From: Nitrogeniibacter aestuarii
GTDB taxonomy: Bacteria > Pseudomonadota > Gammaproteobacteria > Burkholderiales > Rhodocyclaceae
Assembly (NCBI RefSeq): GCF_017309585.1
Contig: NZ_CP071321.1
Span: 1,736,001 to 1,800,000, forward strand
Direction: 5' to 3'
DNA: 64,000 nt
This document shows, piece by piece, positions 7,794-16,764 of this stretch (its first letter is position 1; every line of letters starts with the position of its first letter). The position numbers were made by a program, and so were the translations under genes. The notes beneath the pieces were generated by a model that worked only from the letters and a program-made list of their open reading frames with translations, was not told the DNA's origin and made no database searches.

Positions 7794-9868
7794 TCTTCGG
7801 TTTCCTCCTCGATACCTTCGTCTCTCAGCGTCTCTGGGTCGAACCCCAGAGACGCGGCCACGGAGCGTATTTCTGCTCCGGCTGTCTTGTTGACCGCTGA
7901 GTCGGCAAACTCTATGGCTCGGGCCAACTCGCTCTTCAGCAGCGCCAGTTGTTCCGGTTCTTCATCTAGGCTAAGCGGAACGACCAACGCGTCGTGTATT
8001 ACTGCCAGCGTCTTCTCTGAAGCGGTTCGCAGAACGCGACCTCGACGCTGAATGAACTGTCTCGGATTCTGAGACGAGGCGAGAATCAGGGCGTGATCTA
8101 CCGCCGGAATGTCCACGCCCTCATCCAGACATTTGATAGAGACGAGTATGCCTCCGAACGAGCGGAACCACTCCAAGGCGGCGGCCCGGTCTCCTTCCAT
8201 TTCCGTGTGATATTCGATGGGGGCGAGGTCTTTCTCGCGCAGAGCGCCCATGGTCTGGCGAAGGTGGTCGCCGTCCTCGCAGTAGACCAGCCAGCGTTGT
8301 CCTGGCTCGTAGGCGTCGGATAGGACCTCGGCCGCCAGTCCGATCTTTGCCGAGGCCTTCTTCGCTATGCGGGATCGGCGAATCAGGAGCATCTTCGCCT
8401 TATCGGAGAGAGGCTTCGGTCGGTCATCGGACTTGCCGCCCATTTCCCTGACGATGAGCAGAGTCAGGCGCTTCCACTCCTCGGCCTCGTGGGCAGACAG
8501 ATGGATTGGATGCGGGAAATACTCGTATTCGACGAGCCGCTTCGCGCGAATCGCGTCGCTCAAAGTAAATGGAGGGGGTACGACGGGGCCGAAGTAGCCA
8601 AACATCCTCGCTGTGCCGTCAGGATCGCCATAACGCTTAGGCGTCGCGCTCAACCCCAGTCGAACCCCGGCGTCGATGCCGAAGATTTTTGAATGATGCG
8701 AGCTCCCGCTCTGATGAACCTCGTCGGCTACGATCATCAGATGAGGGCCGCCCTTCACCGCGCGGCGAAAGTCCTCCGTGGCCGCCGTTTGCATGGTGGT
8801 CAGGACGATGCGCTTGAGGTCAAATGAACCAGGGGCCGTCATCGACCTCAGTCGTCCAGGTTGTCGCCACTTCGTATGGCCAGCGCCGGCTACGATCATC
8901 GCGGCGTCCGGAATTTCAGCGCGTAGCTCTGATTCCCACTGTTCGAGGAGCAGACGGCTTGGCACGAGAACCATAACGGCACCGCCCGAATCAAGATGCT
9001 CCCTGATTGCTAATATCGCGGTAAACGTTTTGCCGCTGCCGGTGGCATGTTCGAGAATGCCCCGACGGCCGGCGGCTTTCCAAGCGTCGAGAGCGGCTGA
9101 CTGATGCGGAAGAGGTTTTCTGCGACGAGGATGCGAGGATGGCTCGCATATGCGCTCGAAGTCGATTCCTTCCGCCGAGTCCAAAGCGTTGGAGACCAGT
9201 TTGCGCTTGGCCGCGTCGGGGAAGGGAACAACCTCAACGCCTGGAACGAGGTTGCTCCAGAGACGCTCGAAGTAGGACTCGTGCCGTGCCACTCTTTCCG
9301 CCTCGCCTTGCCCCTTCCACGAGCGGAAGACTTCGATGGCCTCATGATTGCCGGCGAAGTGCCAGCCATTCCAAGTTTCGTTCGCCGAGCCCAGGAAGGA
9401 GACCGCTGCTCCCGAGGCGTCCCGGAAGATCCCGATTTTTTCGTGATAAAGGCCTCTGGCCGAGGGGCGCAACGCGAGTCTTATGTCGAGCGACCCGGAA
9501 GCGACTAACGTCGAAAGGACGCGTAAACGATATGAGGTGTCGTCTCGGGCTAGCAGCCCCTCTATCTCGTCCGACAGGGCTTTCTCGACAAATTCTCTAC
9601 GTGCTTCGTAGCCCTCGACGATAGTTTCCGCATCCGTGCCTTCCAACTCCGGGGAGCAGACGAGTCGGATTTTCCCGCCGCGTCTGGCGAATTCCACAGT
9701 TGAGGGGCCTACGACGAGATAGATGCTCGACCTGAAGTAGCCAACAGCGCGCCTGTACTCGCGCGAGTTCAGCAGACATGGGCGATAGAAAAATGACACC
9801 GGATCACTTTCGCCGGTGCGGTACTGGTCTGCCAAGGAAAGAGAGGATAGTCCGGAATCCCCGGGCAT
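7790..9868 (-). CDS. Phospholipase D-like/SF2 helicase fusion, first gene of the defence operon
   Basis: 692 aa from ATG at 9868 (an upstream ATG at 9970 would add 34 residues that look unconserved; neither has a clear ribosome-binding site). The N-terminal third is a PLD-superfamily domain: LYHEKIGIF gives the HxK motif near residue 142 and FLGSANET follows, so a nuclease is possible. The rest is a superfamily 2 helicase with Walker A EHATGSGKT (about 273-282), DEVH box VADEVHQSG, motif III GLSATP, and motif VI QFIQRRGRVLR. The stop overlaps the next gene by 4 bases. An AT-rich stretch at about 9870-9905 probably holds the operon promoter. PLD-helicase fusions are common in restriction and Dnd-associated cleavage modules. 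Confidence 0.88.
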   Translation of the reverse strand: MPGDSGLSSLSLADQYRTGESDPVSFFYRPCLLNSREYRRAVGYFRSSIYLVVGPSTVEFARRGGKIRLVCSPELEGTDAETIVEGYEARREFVEKALSDEIEGLLARDDTSYRLRVLSTLVASGSLDIRLALRPSARGLYHEKIGIFRDASGAAVSFLGSANETWNGWHFAGNHEAIEVFRSWKGQGEAERVARHESYFERLWSNLVPGVEVVPFPDAAKRKLVSNALDSAEGIDFERICEPSSHPRRRKPLPHQSAALDAWKAAGRRGILEHATGSGKTFTAILAIREHLDSGGAVMVLVPSRLLLEQWESELRAEIPDAAMIVAGAGHTKWRQPGRLRSMTAPGSFDLKRIVLTTMQTAATEDFRRAVKGGPHLMIVADEVHQSGSSHHSKIFGIDAGVRLGLSATPKRYGDPDGTARMFGYFGPVVPPPFTLSDAIRAKRLVEYEYFPHPIHLSAHEAEEWKRLTLLIVREMGGKSDDRPKPLSDKAKMLLIRRSRIAKKASAKIGLAAEVLSDAYEPGQRWLVYCEDGDHLRQTMGALREKDLAPIEYHTEMEGDRAAALEWFRSFGGILVSIKCLDEGVDIPAVDHALILASSQNPRQFIQRRGRVLRTASEKTLAVIHDALVVPLSLDEEPEQLALLKSELARAIEFADSAVNKTAGAEIRSVAASLGFDPETLRDEGIEEETEE

Positions 9869-10129
9869 GAGGCTATTTTTGAAATTAAATTGCGATCTTG
9901 AGAGTATCTCGCAACTTTGATTGATGCCCAATTGTTTCTTGGCGCGTGGCGTCGAGTTCGACACGAACACCCGTGGTTGGGATTATTTGGATCTCGAAGA
10001 TGCTCAGATTCGATGGGTGTTCCGTGAGGCTGTCCCCGAATTAGAACAGGTCAGAAGTTCACAGATCCACGGTGGGAGAAGATTTTTCTTATCTTTTCCC
10101 ACCGGTGGGCTATGTCGCCACGGATATGA

Positions 10130-10906
10130 TTACTCGTGTGTGTCGAACCAATGTGTGCGATTCGAAGCGCGGGGAGTCAATTGAACGTTCTGCCCGTCAA
10201 CTTCAATGGCGTCGGGTTCTGCTTTTGGGTCGTAGTCACCGGCATTCATCTTGGCTTCATCGAGTTCTTCCTCCGTAAAGACCCGGTCTGGTCTGAAATT
10301 GACGGAAGACACGCTCGCCGCCTGATGTTGGTCAGCCATGGGGGTGTCGTACCAAAAGCCGCCGCAGGCGACGGTATTGCCACACACGGCCATGACCGGG
10401 GTGAAAAGTCCTGGCAAGGGGGCTTTATTAGCGTCTTCGCAGGCGTATTGAATGGCTGATTCATAGACCCTGAAAGAGATATGCGCGTCGTCGTCTTCGG
10501 CGCTCCAATAGAAATGAGTCATGGCTCGCATCAGGTCCGGAGTGAGTGTATTCATGATTTGAGGAGTCTGCCCCACCAGTTGTGCGGCGAGCCGTTCAAA
10601 ACGCTCCGGTAGTAGGAATATCAATGCCCTTCCACTGGGCGATACATCCGAGTCAGTCCGACAGAAGAGTCCGGGGAAGTCTTTTCGTGCAACGACAATC
10701 GCATTGACGCTGATGTCGGACTCGAGCATCTCGGCCAAAAACGGAAAGTCTGTGTCGATGTCAGCTCGGTCAAAAACCGATGCCGTTAGGCACGGAGCAC
10801 CATAGTTCTCAAAGTAGTGCGATTCGCTTCTATAAAGCCTGTCGCAGACTACATGGATGTAGCTGTTTTGGTCGGGGACGTTGTTGTGGCGGTCGTTTGA
10901 AGGCAT
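10130..10906 (-). CDS. Uncharacterised island protein, 258 aa
   Basis: Strong ribosome-binding site (AAGGAGG five bases before ATG 10906) and a full-length reading frame support a real gene. The protein is soluble, acidic toward the C-terminus and has no signal peptide or membrane segment. Short features such as NAIVVARKDFPG and FLLPERFERLAAQL give no family I recognise. It lies 260 bases upstream of the defence operon on the same strand, so it may be independent cargo or an accessory to it. Confidence 0.6.
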   Translation of the reverse strand: MPSNDRHNNVPDQNSYIHVVCDRLYRSESHYFENYGAPCLTASVFDRADIDTDFPFLAEMLESDISVNAIVVARKDFPGLFCRTDSDVSPSGRALIFLLPERFERLAAQLVGQTPQIMNTLTPDLMRAMTHFYWSAEDDDAHISFRVYESAIQYACEDANKAPLPGLFTPVMAVCGNTVACGGFWYDTPMADQHQAASVSSVNFRPDRVFTEEELDEAKMNAGDYDPKAEPDAIEVDGQNVQLTPRASNRTHWFDTHE

Positions 10907-11515
10907 ATGCCCTCCTTACAGGTTGTAGCAGAGCACCATTGCTGCTGCTCTTTTCTGTAGCGAGGTTGTTTATACCTAAAGATCTCCAGCGTACTTTTCC
11001 TAAAGCGGGACGTGCTGGAGGCTCACTGCCGCGAGATCAGGCTCTCCGACGAAGTGGTGACGGAACGGGCGGTGGGGCGGGGTCTCGCCCTCGTCGCGCC
11101 GAACAGGCTGCGACCGTTCGAATTTACGCGAGGCGCGCTGAATGCTTTCGAGTCTCTTGAAGTAGATTACTCAGGGAGCACAATACGGCGATGTCATATT
11201 AACTTGCCGACAATGATAGTCTGATGGTTTTTTTAGAGAAAACCGTGTATAATAACACCCTGGCAAAACGGTGCAACCCCGCCGGCCGTTCGCAGTGCAG
11301 TAGGTAAATAGGGTCAAGCAGTAACGCCATTCAGTCTTGTAGTAAAGCAATAAAGGCCGGTAACGCGAGCAGCCCGCCTTCAACGACCAGACCAATTTTT
11401 CGTTGGAGGCTTGATGCTATCCGCACGTCGTCATGTGCAGGGCTCCCCGTCCCTGCCTAAATCACAGAATATAAAGTTCGGCTCTTCACTTAGCTCCACA
11501 GAACCGGAGTTCAAG
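10907..11515. other. Intergenic region between cargo and integration module
   Basis: About 600 bases with no convincing gene. A plus-strand frame at 11012-11224 (70 codons) has no ribosome-binding site and could be a decayed fragment. A consensus TATAAT at 11248-11253 is preceded by a poor -35, and the stretch around 11225-11260 is AT-rich, so a promoter for the excisionase/integrase pair is possible. Integrase arm-type sites might lie here but I see no clear direct repeats. Confidence 0.4.
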
Positions 11516-11713
11516 ATGAAAGCAGCGAACGACCCGCGGTGGGTCCTGGCCCACCTTGTCACAGAGCACACGGGCTACTCTGACGATGCCATCCGGGCCA
11601 AAAAGCGGCGCGGGGAATGGCGCGAAGGGGTCCATTGGCGCAAAGCCCCTGACAATCGAATTGTCTTCAACCTGACCGCGATTAACGCGTGGATGGGGGG
11701 AGCCGATGTCTAA
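11516..11713 (+). CDS. Excisionase-like small DNA-binding protein
   Basis: 65 aa from ATG 11516, preceded by CGGAG at good spacing. The composition, with GYSDDAIRAKKRRGEW, GVHWRKAPDNRI and a closing WMGG, matches the MerR-like winged-helix excisionases encoded just before tyrosine integrases on proteobacterial islands. Its last 8 bases overlap the integrase start, so the two are co-translated. Expected role: directing excision and possibly repressing integrase expression. An upstream ATG at 11411 would add 35 unconserved residues. Confidence 0.75.
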   Translation: MKAANDPRWVLAHLVTEHTGYSDDAIRAKKRRGEWREGVHWRKAPDNRIVFNLTAINAWMGGADV

Positions 11714-13313
11714 AGGAGTGCGCAAATCGCGAGCAAACCCGCTCGATAAAGTCGCTCAAATGGTCGTGGCCCCGGGTGCGAAAGTGTTCCCAAGGACGGA
11801 GTGTGATGATTACCCAGAGGGAATTCCGTTGCCAGACGGCATCCGGGTGCGCACCGGGCGGGGTGTGGAAGTGCGCTTCGTATTAGGCGGCGAGCGAATT
11901 TCGGAAACTGTACGAGGCAGACCCACGGTTGCATTCGTGCAGGAGGTCGCTCGCAAGCGCGAACGTGTCGAACAGCTCATCGGTCTCAACCGCTTCGATG
12001 AAGCTGAGTATGCGTTGGAGTTTCCGGATAGCAAGCGCCTAGCTGCGCTAGTTCCACGAGAAACGACGGTCTACACGGTCTGGCAGGCTCTTGAAGACTG
12101 GTATGCAGCACGAAAGGGCACCTGGGGCGGAAACACCGACGACGACTATCGTCGGGCCATTCGAAACCAGCTCATACCGTTGAAGCTCTCCGAGGCCGCA
12201 CAAATTCGTCGGGACGAGTACATTCGGCCCGGGAAAGACTTCACGCCTCCAGTGGAGTGGTCTTTACCGCGTCACGAGGGCGGTCCATCATCGCCCGTTG
12301 ACCCAAGTGACCATGAAATCCTCGGCAACTTGCCGCTGTCTCGTCTGAACGACGTGCTGTTCAACCAGATCCGCAGCCAGTTGCTGGAAGGGCGAGGCGT
12401 CAAGCGGGTGAACAACATGATGGCGAACTTGCGCGGAGCCATCGAACGCGCTCATGCGAATAAGTTAATTGAGAGTAACCCGCTTTCGTTGGTGAAGCCC
12501 CTGCGCAAGACGCTCAAGGAAGAGGCCGTTGGGTGCGTCATGGATGACGACTCGCTCGATTCGTCTTTGCTCGACGATGACGATTCGAGGCAAGTTGAAT
12601 CTTTCTATCGAACCGAGGGAAAGCCCGACCCGTTCTCGATGCGTGATATCCAGGTGATTGTCGAGCATTTGGATGCGCCCATGGCAAATCAGCTGATGTT
12701 TTCGTTCTGGACGGGGCTTCGCACAGGAGAGACGATTGCTCTCCGAGAGAGCGACTTGCAGTTGGATAAGAACCGAATTCGTGTAAGGCGCTCCGTGTCA
12801 CGTGGGAAGCTCAAGCGCACCAAGACCGACCGGGAGCGTTGGGTCGAACTCCTGCCCCCGGCGCGAGAAGCTCTTGAGGCTCAGATGAAGCTATTCGGTG
12901 CGCCCGACGGCTGGGTCTTTCCGAACCCGTTCACCCGCCAGCGATGGGCAAACGACAGCAAAATCACCAAAAGGTGGGAGCGAGCCCTCAAGGCAGCTGG
13001 GGTGAGATATCGCAGGCCGTATCAGACTCGGCATACGTATGCGTCAATGATGCTCTCAGCTGGCGAGCACACCATGCACGTGGCCGGACAGATGGGGCAC
13101 GCCGACTGGACGATGCTAGTCAAAGTCTACGCGCAGTGGATGCCTGCTGCCGCGGAGACGCGCGCCGGGTCGTACATCCGCAAAGTCCAGGAGGCAAATT
13201 GGGGTAAGCTTGCCGAAGTCCTGTCAGAACGCGCCCACGTGGCGGCCGATGAAGACGCGTATGCGGGGGACAGTGACGGGACAGAAAGTGAAAACGAGCT
13301 TGAAGCCCAGTAA
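11706..13313 (+). CDS. Tyrosine site-specific integrase of the island
   Basis: 535 aa. The N-terminus resembles the arm-type DNA-binding segment (DUF3596-like, GVEVRFVLGGERISETV), followed by a core-binding domain. The catalytic domain shows the first Arg in TGLRTGETIAL, Lys in KRTKTDRERW, the second-box Arg in PYQTRHTYAS (Tyr replaces the usual His of HxxR, as in other members of this subgroup), His in QMGHADWTM, and the nucleophile Tyr in KVYAQWM. The gene ends 5 bases before a tRNA 3' copy, the normal position for a tRNA-targeting integrase. The 70-residue insertion before the catalytic part is acidic (DDDSLDSSLLDDDDS). Confidence 0.93.
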   Translation: MSKGVRKSRANPLDKVAQMVVAPGAKVFPRTECDDYPEGIPLPDGIRVRTGRGVEVRFVLGGERISETVRGRPTVAFVQEVARKRERVEQLIGLNRFDEAEYALEFPDSKRLAALVPRETTVYTVWQALEDWYAARKGTWGGNTDDDYRRAIRNQLIPLKLSEAAQIRRDEYIRPGKDFTPPVEWSLPRHEGGPSSPVDPSDHEILGNLPLSRLNDVLFNQIRSQLLEGRGVKRVNNMMANLRGAIERAHANKLIESNPLSLVKPLRKTLKEEAVGCVMDDDSLDSSLLDDDDSRQVESFYRTEGKPDPFSMRDIQVIVEHLDAPMANQLMFSFWTGLRTGETIALRESDLQLDKNRIRVRRSVSRGKLKRTKTDRERWVELLPPAREALEAQMKLFGAPDGWVFPNPFTRQRWANDSKITKRWERALKAAGVRYRRPYQTRHTYASMMLSAGEHTMHVAGQMGHADWTMLVKVYAQWMPAAAETRAGSYIRKVQEANWGKLAEVLSERAHVAADEDAYAGDSDGTESENELEAQ

Positions 13314-13318
13314 ATACA

Positions 13319-13356
13319 AGGGGTAGCTGCGAGTTCGAATCCCGCCGCCCCGACCA
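13319..13356 (+). repeat. Island attachment site: copy of a tRNA 3' end, probably tRNA-Pro
   Basis: The bases read as a variable loop, T-arm (GCGAG-TTCGAAT-CCCGC), 3' acceptor strand CGCCCCG, discriminator A and CCA, but there is no 5' half of a tRNA upstream. CGCCCCGACCA is the 3' end typical of betaproteobacterial tRNA-Pro. One T-stem position (A opposite C) is mismatched, consistent with a copy no longer under selection. The copy lies directly after the integrase stop and before the terminator, so it marks the island's right junction; the reconstituted tRNA gene should lie left of the window. Confidence 0.8.
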
Positions 13357-13368
13357 ATTGATTCAAGC

Positions 13369-13398
13369 AAAAAGCCCAGTCCTCGGACTGGGCTTTTT
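13369..13398 (+). terminator. Rho-independent terminator, original tRNA terminator
   Basis: Perfect stem AAAAAGCCCAGTCC / GGACTGGGCTTTTT with a 2-base TC gap between arms. It follows the tRNA 3' copy by 12 bases, as expected for the terminator of the original tRNA gene. Confidence 0.88.
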
Positions 13399-13874
13399 GC
13401 TTTCTGAGGTTTCAGGCGCGTGGAATTCGTCTTTTCATTTTTGTTCGTGCTGAGTTAACGAGCGTCGTTGTCGGGAGGCTTGAAAGCAAGGAACAGATTC
13501 ATCCACAAAATCTGTGGACAAGTCTCGGGATAGGAACATCAAGTGGTTGATTTGAAATATGTTCCGTTCATGCTTTCAAATTGATCGTTAATTCGGACGA
13601 CGCGATGTTCATGAGGGGCGGCGAGGCAGGCGGTGCCTGTGCATGAGTGGATTTATTTAAGTCAGCGCGATCTGCCTTGATGAAGTTCCTGCACGCCAGT
13701 TGCCTTGCATGCAGGTGTAGGGTGTTTCGTTTGATACCGTCGGTCGCGTGCGATCATCGTGGCGGCTCCGAGCGCATCAGCGTCGTCGGTATGATTCCGA
13801 ATTTGACTGCGGGCTTGCTCCCAGGTGGGCTTCTCGCCTTTCGAGCAGCGCGTGTGCGCGGACAATGAGACTGC
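13399..13874. other. Intergenic region right of the island junction
   Basis: About 475 bases. I see no gene with supporting ribosome-binding site or family match on either strand; the region is moderately AT-rich at 13430-13600 and presumably contains the promoter of the DUF3820 gene. Confidence 0.4.
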
Positions 13875-14099
13875 ATGAATCCGGAACTGCTTCAACTGCT
13901 TGTGACCCGCGAGATGCCTTTTGGGCGCTACAAGGGACGCCTCATCGCCGATCTGCCCGGGCCGTATCTGGGCTGGTTCGCACGCGAAGGCTTTCCGGCG
14001 GGACAACTAGGCCAGTTGCTGGCGCTCATGTACGAGATTGATCACAACAACCTAAAGGGCCTGCTCGCGCCGTTGCGTGCTGCGCGCGAGCCGCGCTGA
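13875..14099 (+). CDS. DUF3820 family protein
   Basis: 74 aa with the family hallmark MPFGRYKGRLIADLPGPYLGWFAREGFPAG. Members are small, widespread in proteobacteria, and annotated as putative quorum-sensing-regulated factors; their biochemical role is unknown. The stop codon abuts the stop of the converging histidine-kinase gene. Confidence 0.85.
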   Translation: MNPELLQLLVTREMPFGRYKGRLIADLPGPYLGWFAREGFPAGQLGQLLALMYEIDHNNLKGLLAPLRAAREPR

Positions 14100-16292
14100 T
14101 CAAGTCGTCGCCAGCTCGTCGAGTGTGCGGATCAGGCGTTCGAGCGCGGTTTGCATGGTGTCGACATACTGATGAGCTGCGAGCCCCTGATGGCGGATCG
14201 CGCTGCTCACTTTCTGAGCGGATAGATACAGTTCGATGGCCTGCAGATGGCCCGCCATGCCTTTGAGCGTGTGGGCAATCTGGCCGATTGTTTTCCAATC
14301 TTCTGAGGCGATCGCACTCTGGAGACGCGCGGGGGTGTCACGATGGCGCGTCCGGAAGGTGGCGAGCAGTTTCCGGATCAATCCTTCATGCTCCTTGAAC
14401 CTGCGCTGCATTCGCCGTATGTCGAAAATCTGGCTCTCACCTTGTCGTGCGGGTTCTAGTCCGCTGGGTGCTGTCTCGCCGGGGCGTTCGGGCGCATCGC
14501 CGATCACGGCGGAGACGAGTGCCTTATCGGTGACCGGTTTGGTCAGGAAGGCGATCATTCCGGCATCGTGCGCACGCGCCTGAATCACCGGATCGGATTC
14601 GCCGCTGAGCGCAATCACCGGTAGTTGTGGCGCAATGTTGCGAAGTTGTGTGGCCGTTTCGATGCCGTCCATGCCCGGCATCTGAATATCGAGGATGGCC
14701 GCGGCGAAATAGTTTGGATCGCGGGTGACAACCTCGCAGATCGCGTCAGCGCCCGACTCGAACAATTTCACCTCTTGCGCCCCGGCGCGCTGCAGCATGT
14801 CTTCGACGATCAATCGGTTCATGGCGCAGTCGTCAGCCACCAGAACGCGCAGATCATGCATCCGGGGCGGGCGGTGGCAGTTGTAGGGGGCGCCGATCGT
14901 GGCGATAATGTGGCGGGCGCGCAGGGGGGCTTCCACGCAGAAGACTGGCTCGTCATCAGCCGGGTCGGGGGGCATCTCGCCGTGGTCGAGTGCGAGGATG
15001 GTCTGTACTCTGAGCCCGGCGGGCTGCGGATGAGCACGGGCAGCACGCTGGGGAATCACCAGGCAATCGGGCAGCGGCAGCACGTACGCATCTTCGCCGC
15101 GCGTGCTTTCCACGGTGTAACCGCGTTGGCGCAGCTGATCGGTCAGATGGCGGGTCTCCAGTTCGGGGAAGCCGGCCAGACGGATGACCGTGCCGGTTGC
15201 GTCCTGATTGACAGGTGACCAGACGGGCTGACGCAGCGGCAGCACAACCGAGAAGCGGCTGCCCTGGCCCGGCGTACTGCTCACATCGATGAAACCGTCC
15301 ATCGCGTTAACCAGATGCTTGCAAATGGCCAGCCCGAGCCCGCTGCCGCCATAGCGTCTCGCGGTGCATGTTTCAGCCTGCGTGAACGGTTCAAAGAGTT
15401 TGCTGATCTGCCGTGGCGTCAGGCCGATGCCGGTATCTTCAATGTCGAAGCGGATGGTGTCGGCATCCGAGGTGACGTGCAGGGCGACATGGCCCATGTC
15501 CGTGAATTTGATGGCATTGCCCAGCAGGTTGATCAGAATCTGGGTGAGGCGCAAACCGTCACCAATGAAGGTATCGGGCAATCCGGGAGCTTCATTGAGA
15601 ATGAGCGAGATACGCTTTGATTGTGCCCGTTCTGCAACCAGGTCGACGCAACGGTCGATGACTTCGGACGTGCGCACGGTGGTGCTTTCAAGCACCATGC
15701 GTTCGGCCTTGAGTGCCGAGTAATCAAGAATCTTGTCCACGACCTCGAGCAGGTATTTGCCGGACTTTTCGATGCGGGAGAACAGCGCCTGGATGCTTCG
15801 GCCGGCGCTTTCCTGTTCGCCAATGCGCGCGAGGCCGAGAATCGAACCGAGCGGCGTTCTGACCTCATGGCTGAGTGCAGAGAGCAGGCTGCCTGCCGCG
15901 CTGGCTGCCTGTCGGGCACTTGCGGCGGCTGCCGCGAGCTCGGATTCTCGGACGACGCAGTGGGTGATGTCGATCAGGCAGCCTTGTAGCATAACGTCGC
16001 CCTCAGCGCCTGCTTCGGATTTTGCCATGTCCACCTGAAACCATCGCTTTGCGCCATCGCAGCAAATGCTGATTCGGGTGCGGCTGTGCATTTTGCGGCT
16101 TGCCTGGCGCACCGCCAGTGACACCTGGCGTCGCGTTTCAGCGTCGAGACGACGCAGGACTGTACGCAGCCCCAGGCCCGGCTCAAGGGCGAGCAGGCGG
16201 GCACAGGCTGGCGTCATCTCCAGCGTGCGCGCTTGCAGCCTGACCTGAAAACCACCGACGCCTGACAGGTGGGCGACTTCCTCCAGCATCAT
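14100..16292 (-). CDS. Hybrid sensor histidine kinase with REC and HPt domains (BarA-like layout)
   Basis: 730 aa from ATG 16292, where GGAGAG precedes ATG-ATG; a TTG at 16304 has no such support. Domains in order: N-terminal PAS-like sensor (1-115), HisKA with SALSHEVRTP (His about 142), HATPase with N box LINLLGNAIKF, G1 DIEDTGIGLTP and G2 GGSGLGLAI, a degenerate linker, REC with VLVADD and acceptor Asp in ILDIQMPGMDG, and HPt with AHTLKGMAGH near the C-terminus. No membrane segment is seen, so the sensor is cytoplasmic. No response regulator is adjacent, so the output partner is elsewhere. Confidence 0.93.
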   Translation of the reverse strand: MMLEEVAHLSGVGGFQVRLQARTLEMTPACARLLALEPGLGLRTVLRRLDAETRRQVSLAVRQASRKMHSRTRISICCDGAKRWFQVDMAKSEAGAEGDVMLQGCLIDITHCVVRESELAAAAASARQAASAAGSLLSALSHEVRTPLGSILGLARIGEQESAGRSIQALFSRIEKSGKYLLEVVDKILDYSALKAERMVLESTTVRTSEVIDRCVDLVAERAQSKRISLILNEAPGLPDTFIGDGLRLTQILINLLGNAIKFTDMGHVALHVTSDADTIRFDIEDTGIGLTPRQISKLFEPFTQAETCTARRYGGSGLGLAICKHLVNAMDGFIDVSSTPGQGSRFSVVLPLRQPVWSPVNQDATGTVIRLAGFPELETRHLTDQLRQRGYTVESTRGEDAYVLPLPDCLVIPQRAARAHPQPAGLRVQTILALDHGEMPPDPADDEPVFCVEAPLRARHIIATIGAPYNCHRPPRMHDLRVLVADDCAMNRLIVEDMLQRAGAQEVKLFESGADAICEVVTRDPNYFAAAILDIQMPGMDGIETATQLRNIAPQLPVIALSGESDPVIQARAHDAGMIAFLTKPVTDKALVSAVIGDAPERPGETAPSGLEPARQGESQIFDIRRMQRRFKEHEGLIRKLLATFRTRHRDTPARLQSAIASEDWKTIGQIAHTLKGMAGHLQAIELYLSAQKVSSAIRHQGLAAHQYVDTMQTALERLIRTLDELATT

Positions 16293-16521
16293 CCATCTCT
16301 CCAACAGGGGGCCAATGCCCGGTGAGATCGCCGTTGCGCTCTATTGGCGCGGTTGCCGGCGACTCCCTCGCTCAAGACAACTGGTATTCATGACAGACCG
16401 ACCGGTGGTGTCTTCGAAGGCCCCGTGGGGCCCAAGACACAAAATTTATAACGGCATACGGTCGTTTCAACTTGAGCAAATTAGGTCAACGTCATGACCC
16501 GGATGTTGGGATGGAGATGAA

Positions 16522-16547
16522 AAAAACCGGGCTGTCACCCGGTTTTT
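16522..16547 (-). terminator. Terminator of the urease operon
   Basis: Stem AAAAACCGGG / CCCGGTTTTT with loop CTGTCA. It follows the last minus-strand gene of the urease operon by about 20 bases. The A- and T-runs on both sides make it potentially bidirectional. Confidence 0.85.
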
Positions 16548-16568
16548 CGTGTCGTCGAAGGCGTTCGT

Positions 16569-16745
16569 TCAGCGTTTGCTTCGTGCCTTGCGCATCAAGT
16601 GACGCGCAGCAATCAGCGTGGCAGCAACGGCACCGGCGCCCATGAGCCATTCAGCCAGATGAATGCTCTGATCGGCGTGACCGGGATGCGCCAGTGCGCT
16701 GCCTGTCGCAGTCAGGAAAAAGGCAGTGGCCAGAAACTTGGTCAT
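16569..16745 (-). CDS. Small exported or membrane protein after ureG
   Basis: 58 aa from ATG 16745. It starts with a signal peptide (MTKFLATAFFLTATGSALA) and continues HPGHADQSIHLAEW, then one membrane helix (WLMGAGAVAATLIAARHLM) and a basic tail. The gene is 19 bases after ureG and before the operon terminator, so it is co-transcribed with urease genes. The His-rich exported stretch could bind a metal, but that is speculation. No named family recognised. Confidence 0.68.
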   Translation of the reverse strand: MTKFLATAFFLTATGSALAHPGHADQSIHLAEWLMGAGAVAATLIAARHLMRKARSKR

Positions 16746-16764
16746 GATGTTCTCCACAGGAAGG

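Noticed and set aside
51..9868. Assignment to DISARM, BREX or classical Dnd
   Set aside because: No DrmA/DrmB (DUF1998), no PglZ or BrxC, and no cysteine desulfurase or DndC were seen, so the named systems do not fit.
11012..11224. 70-codon plus-strand gene before the excisionase
   Set aside because: No ribosome-binding site, no family resemblance, and no conserved start; listed only as part of the intergenic region.
13127..13366. Minus-strand frame of 79 codons over the integrase end and tRNA copy
   Set aside because: It is the familiar artefact of reading antisense through a tRNA 3' end; no ribosome-binding site, and both plus-strand features explain the bases.
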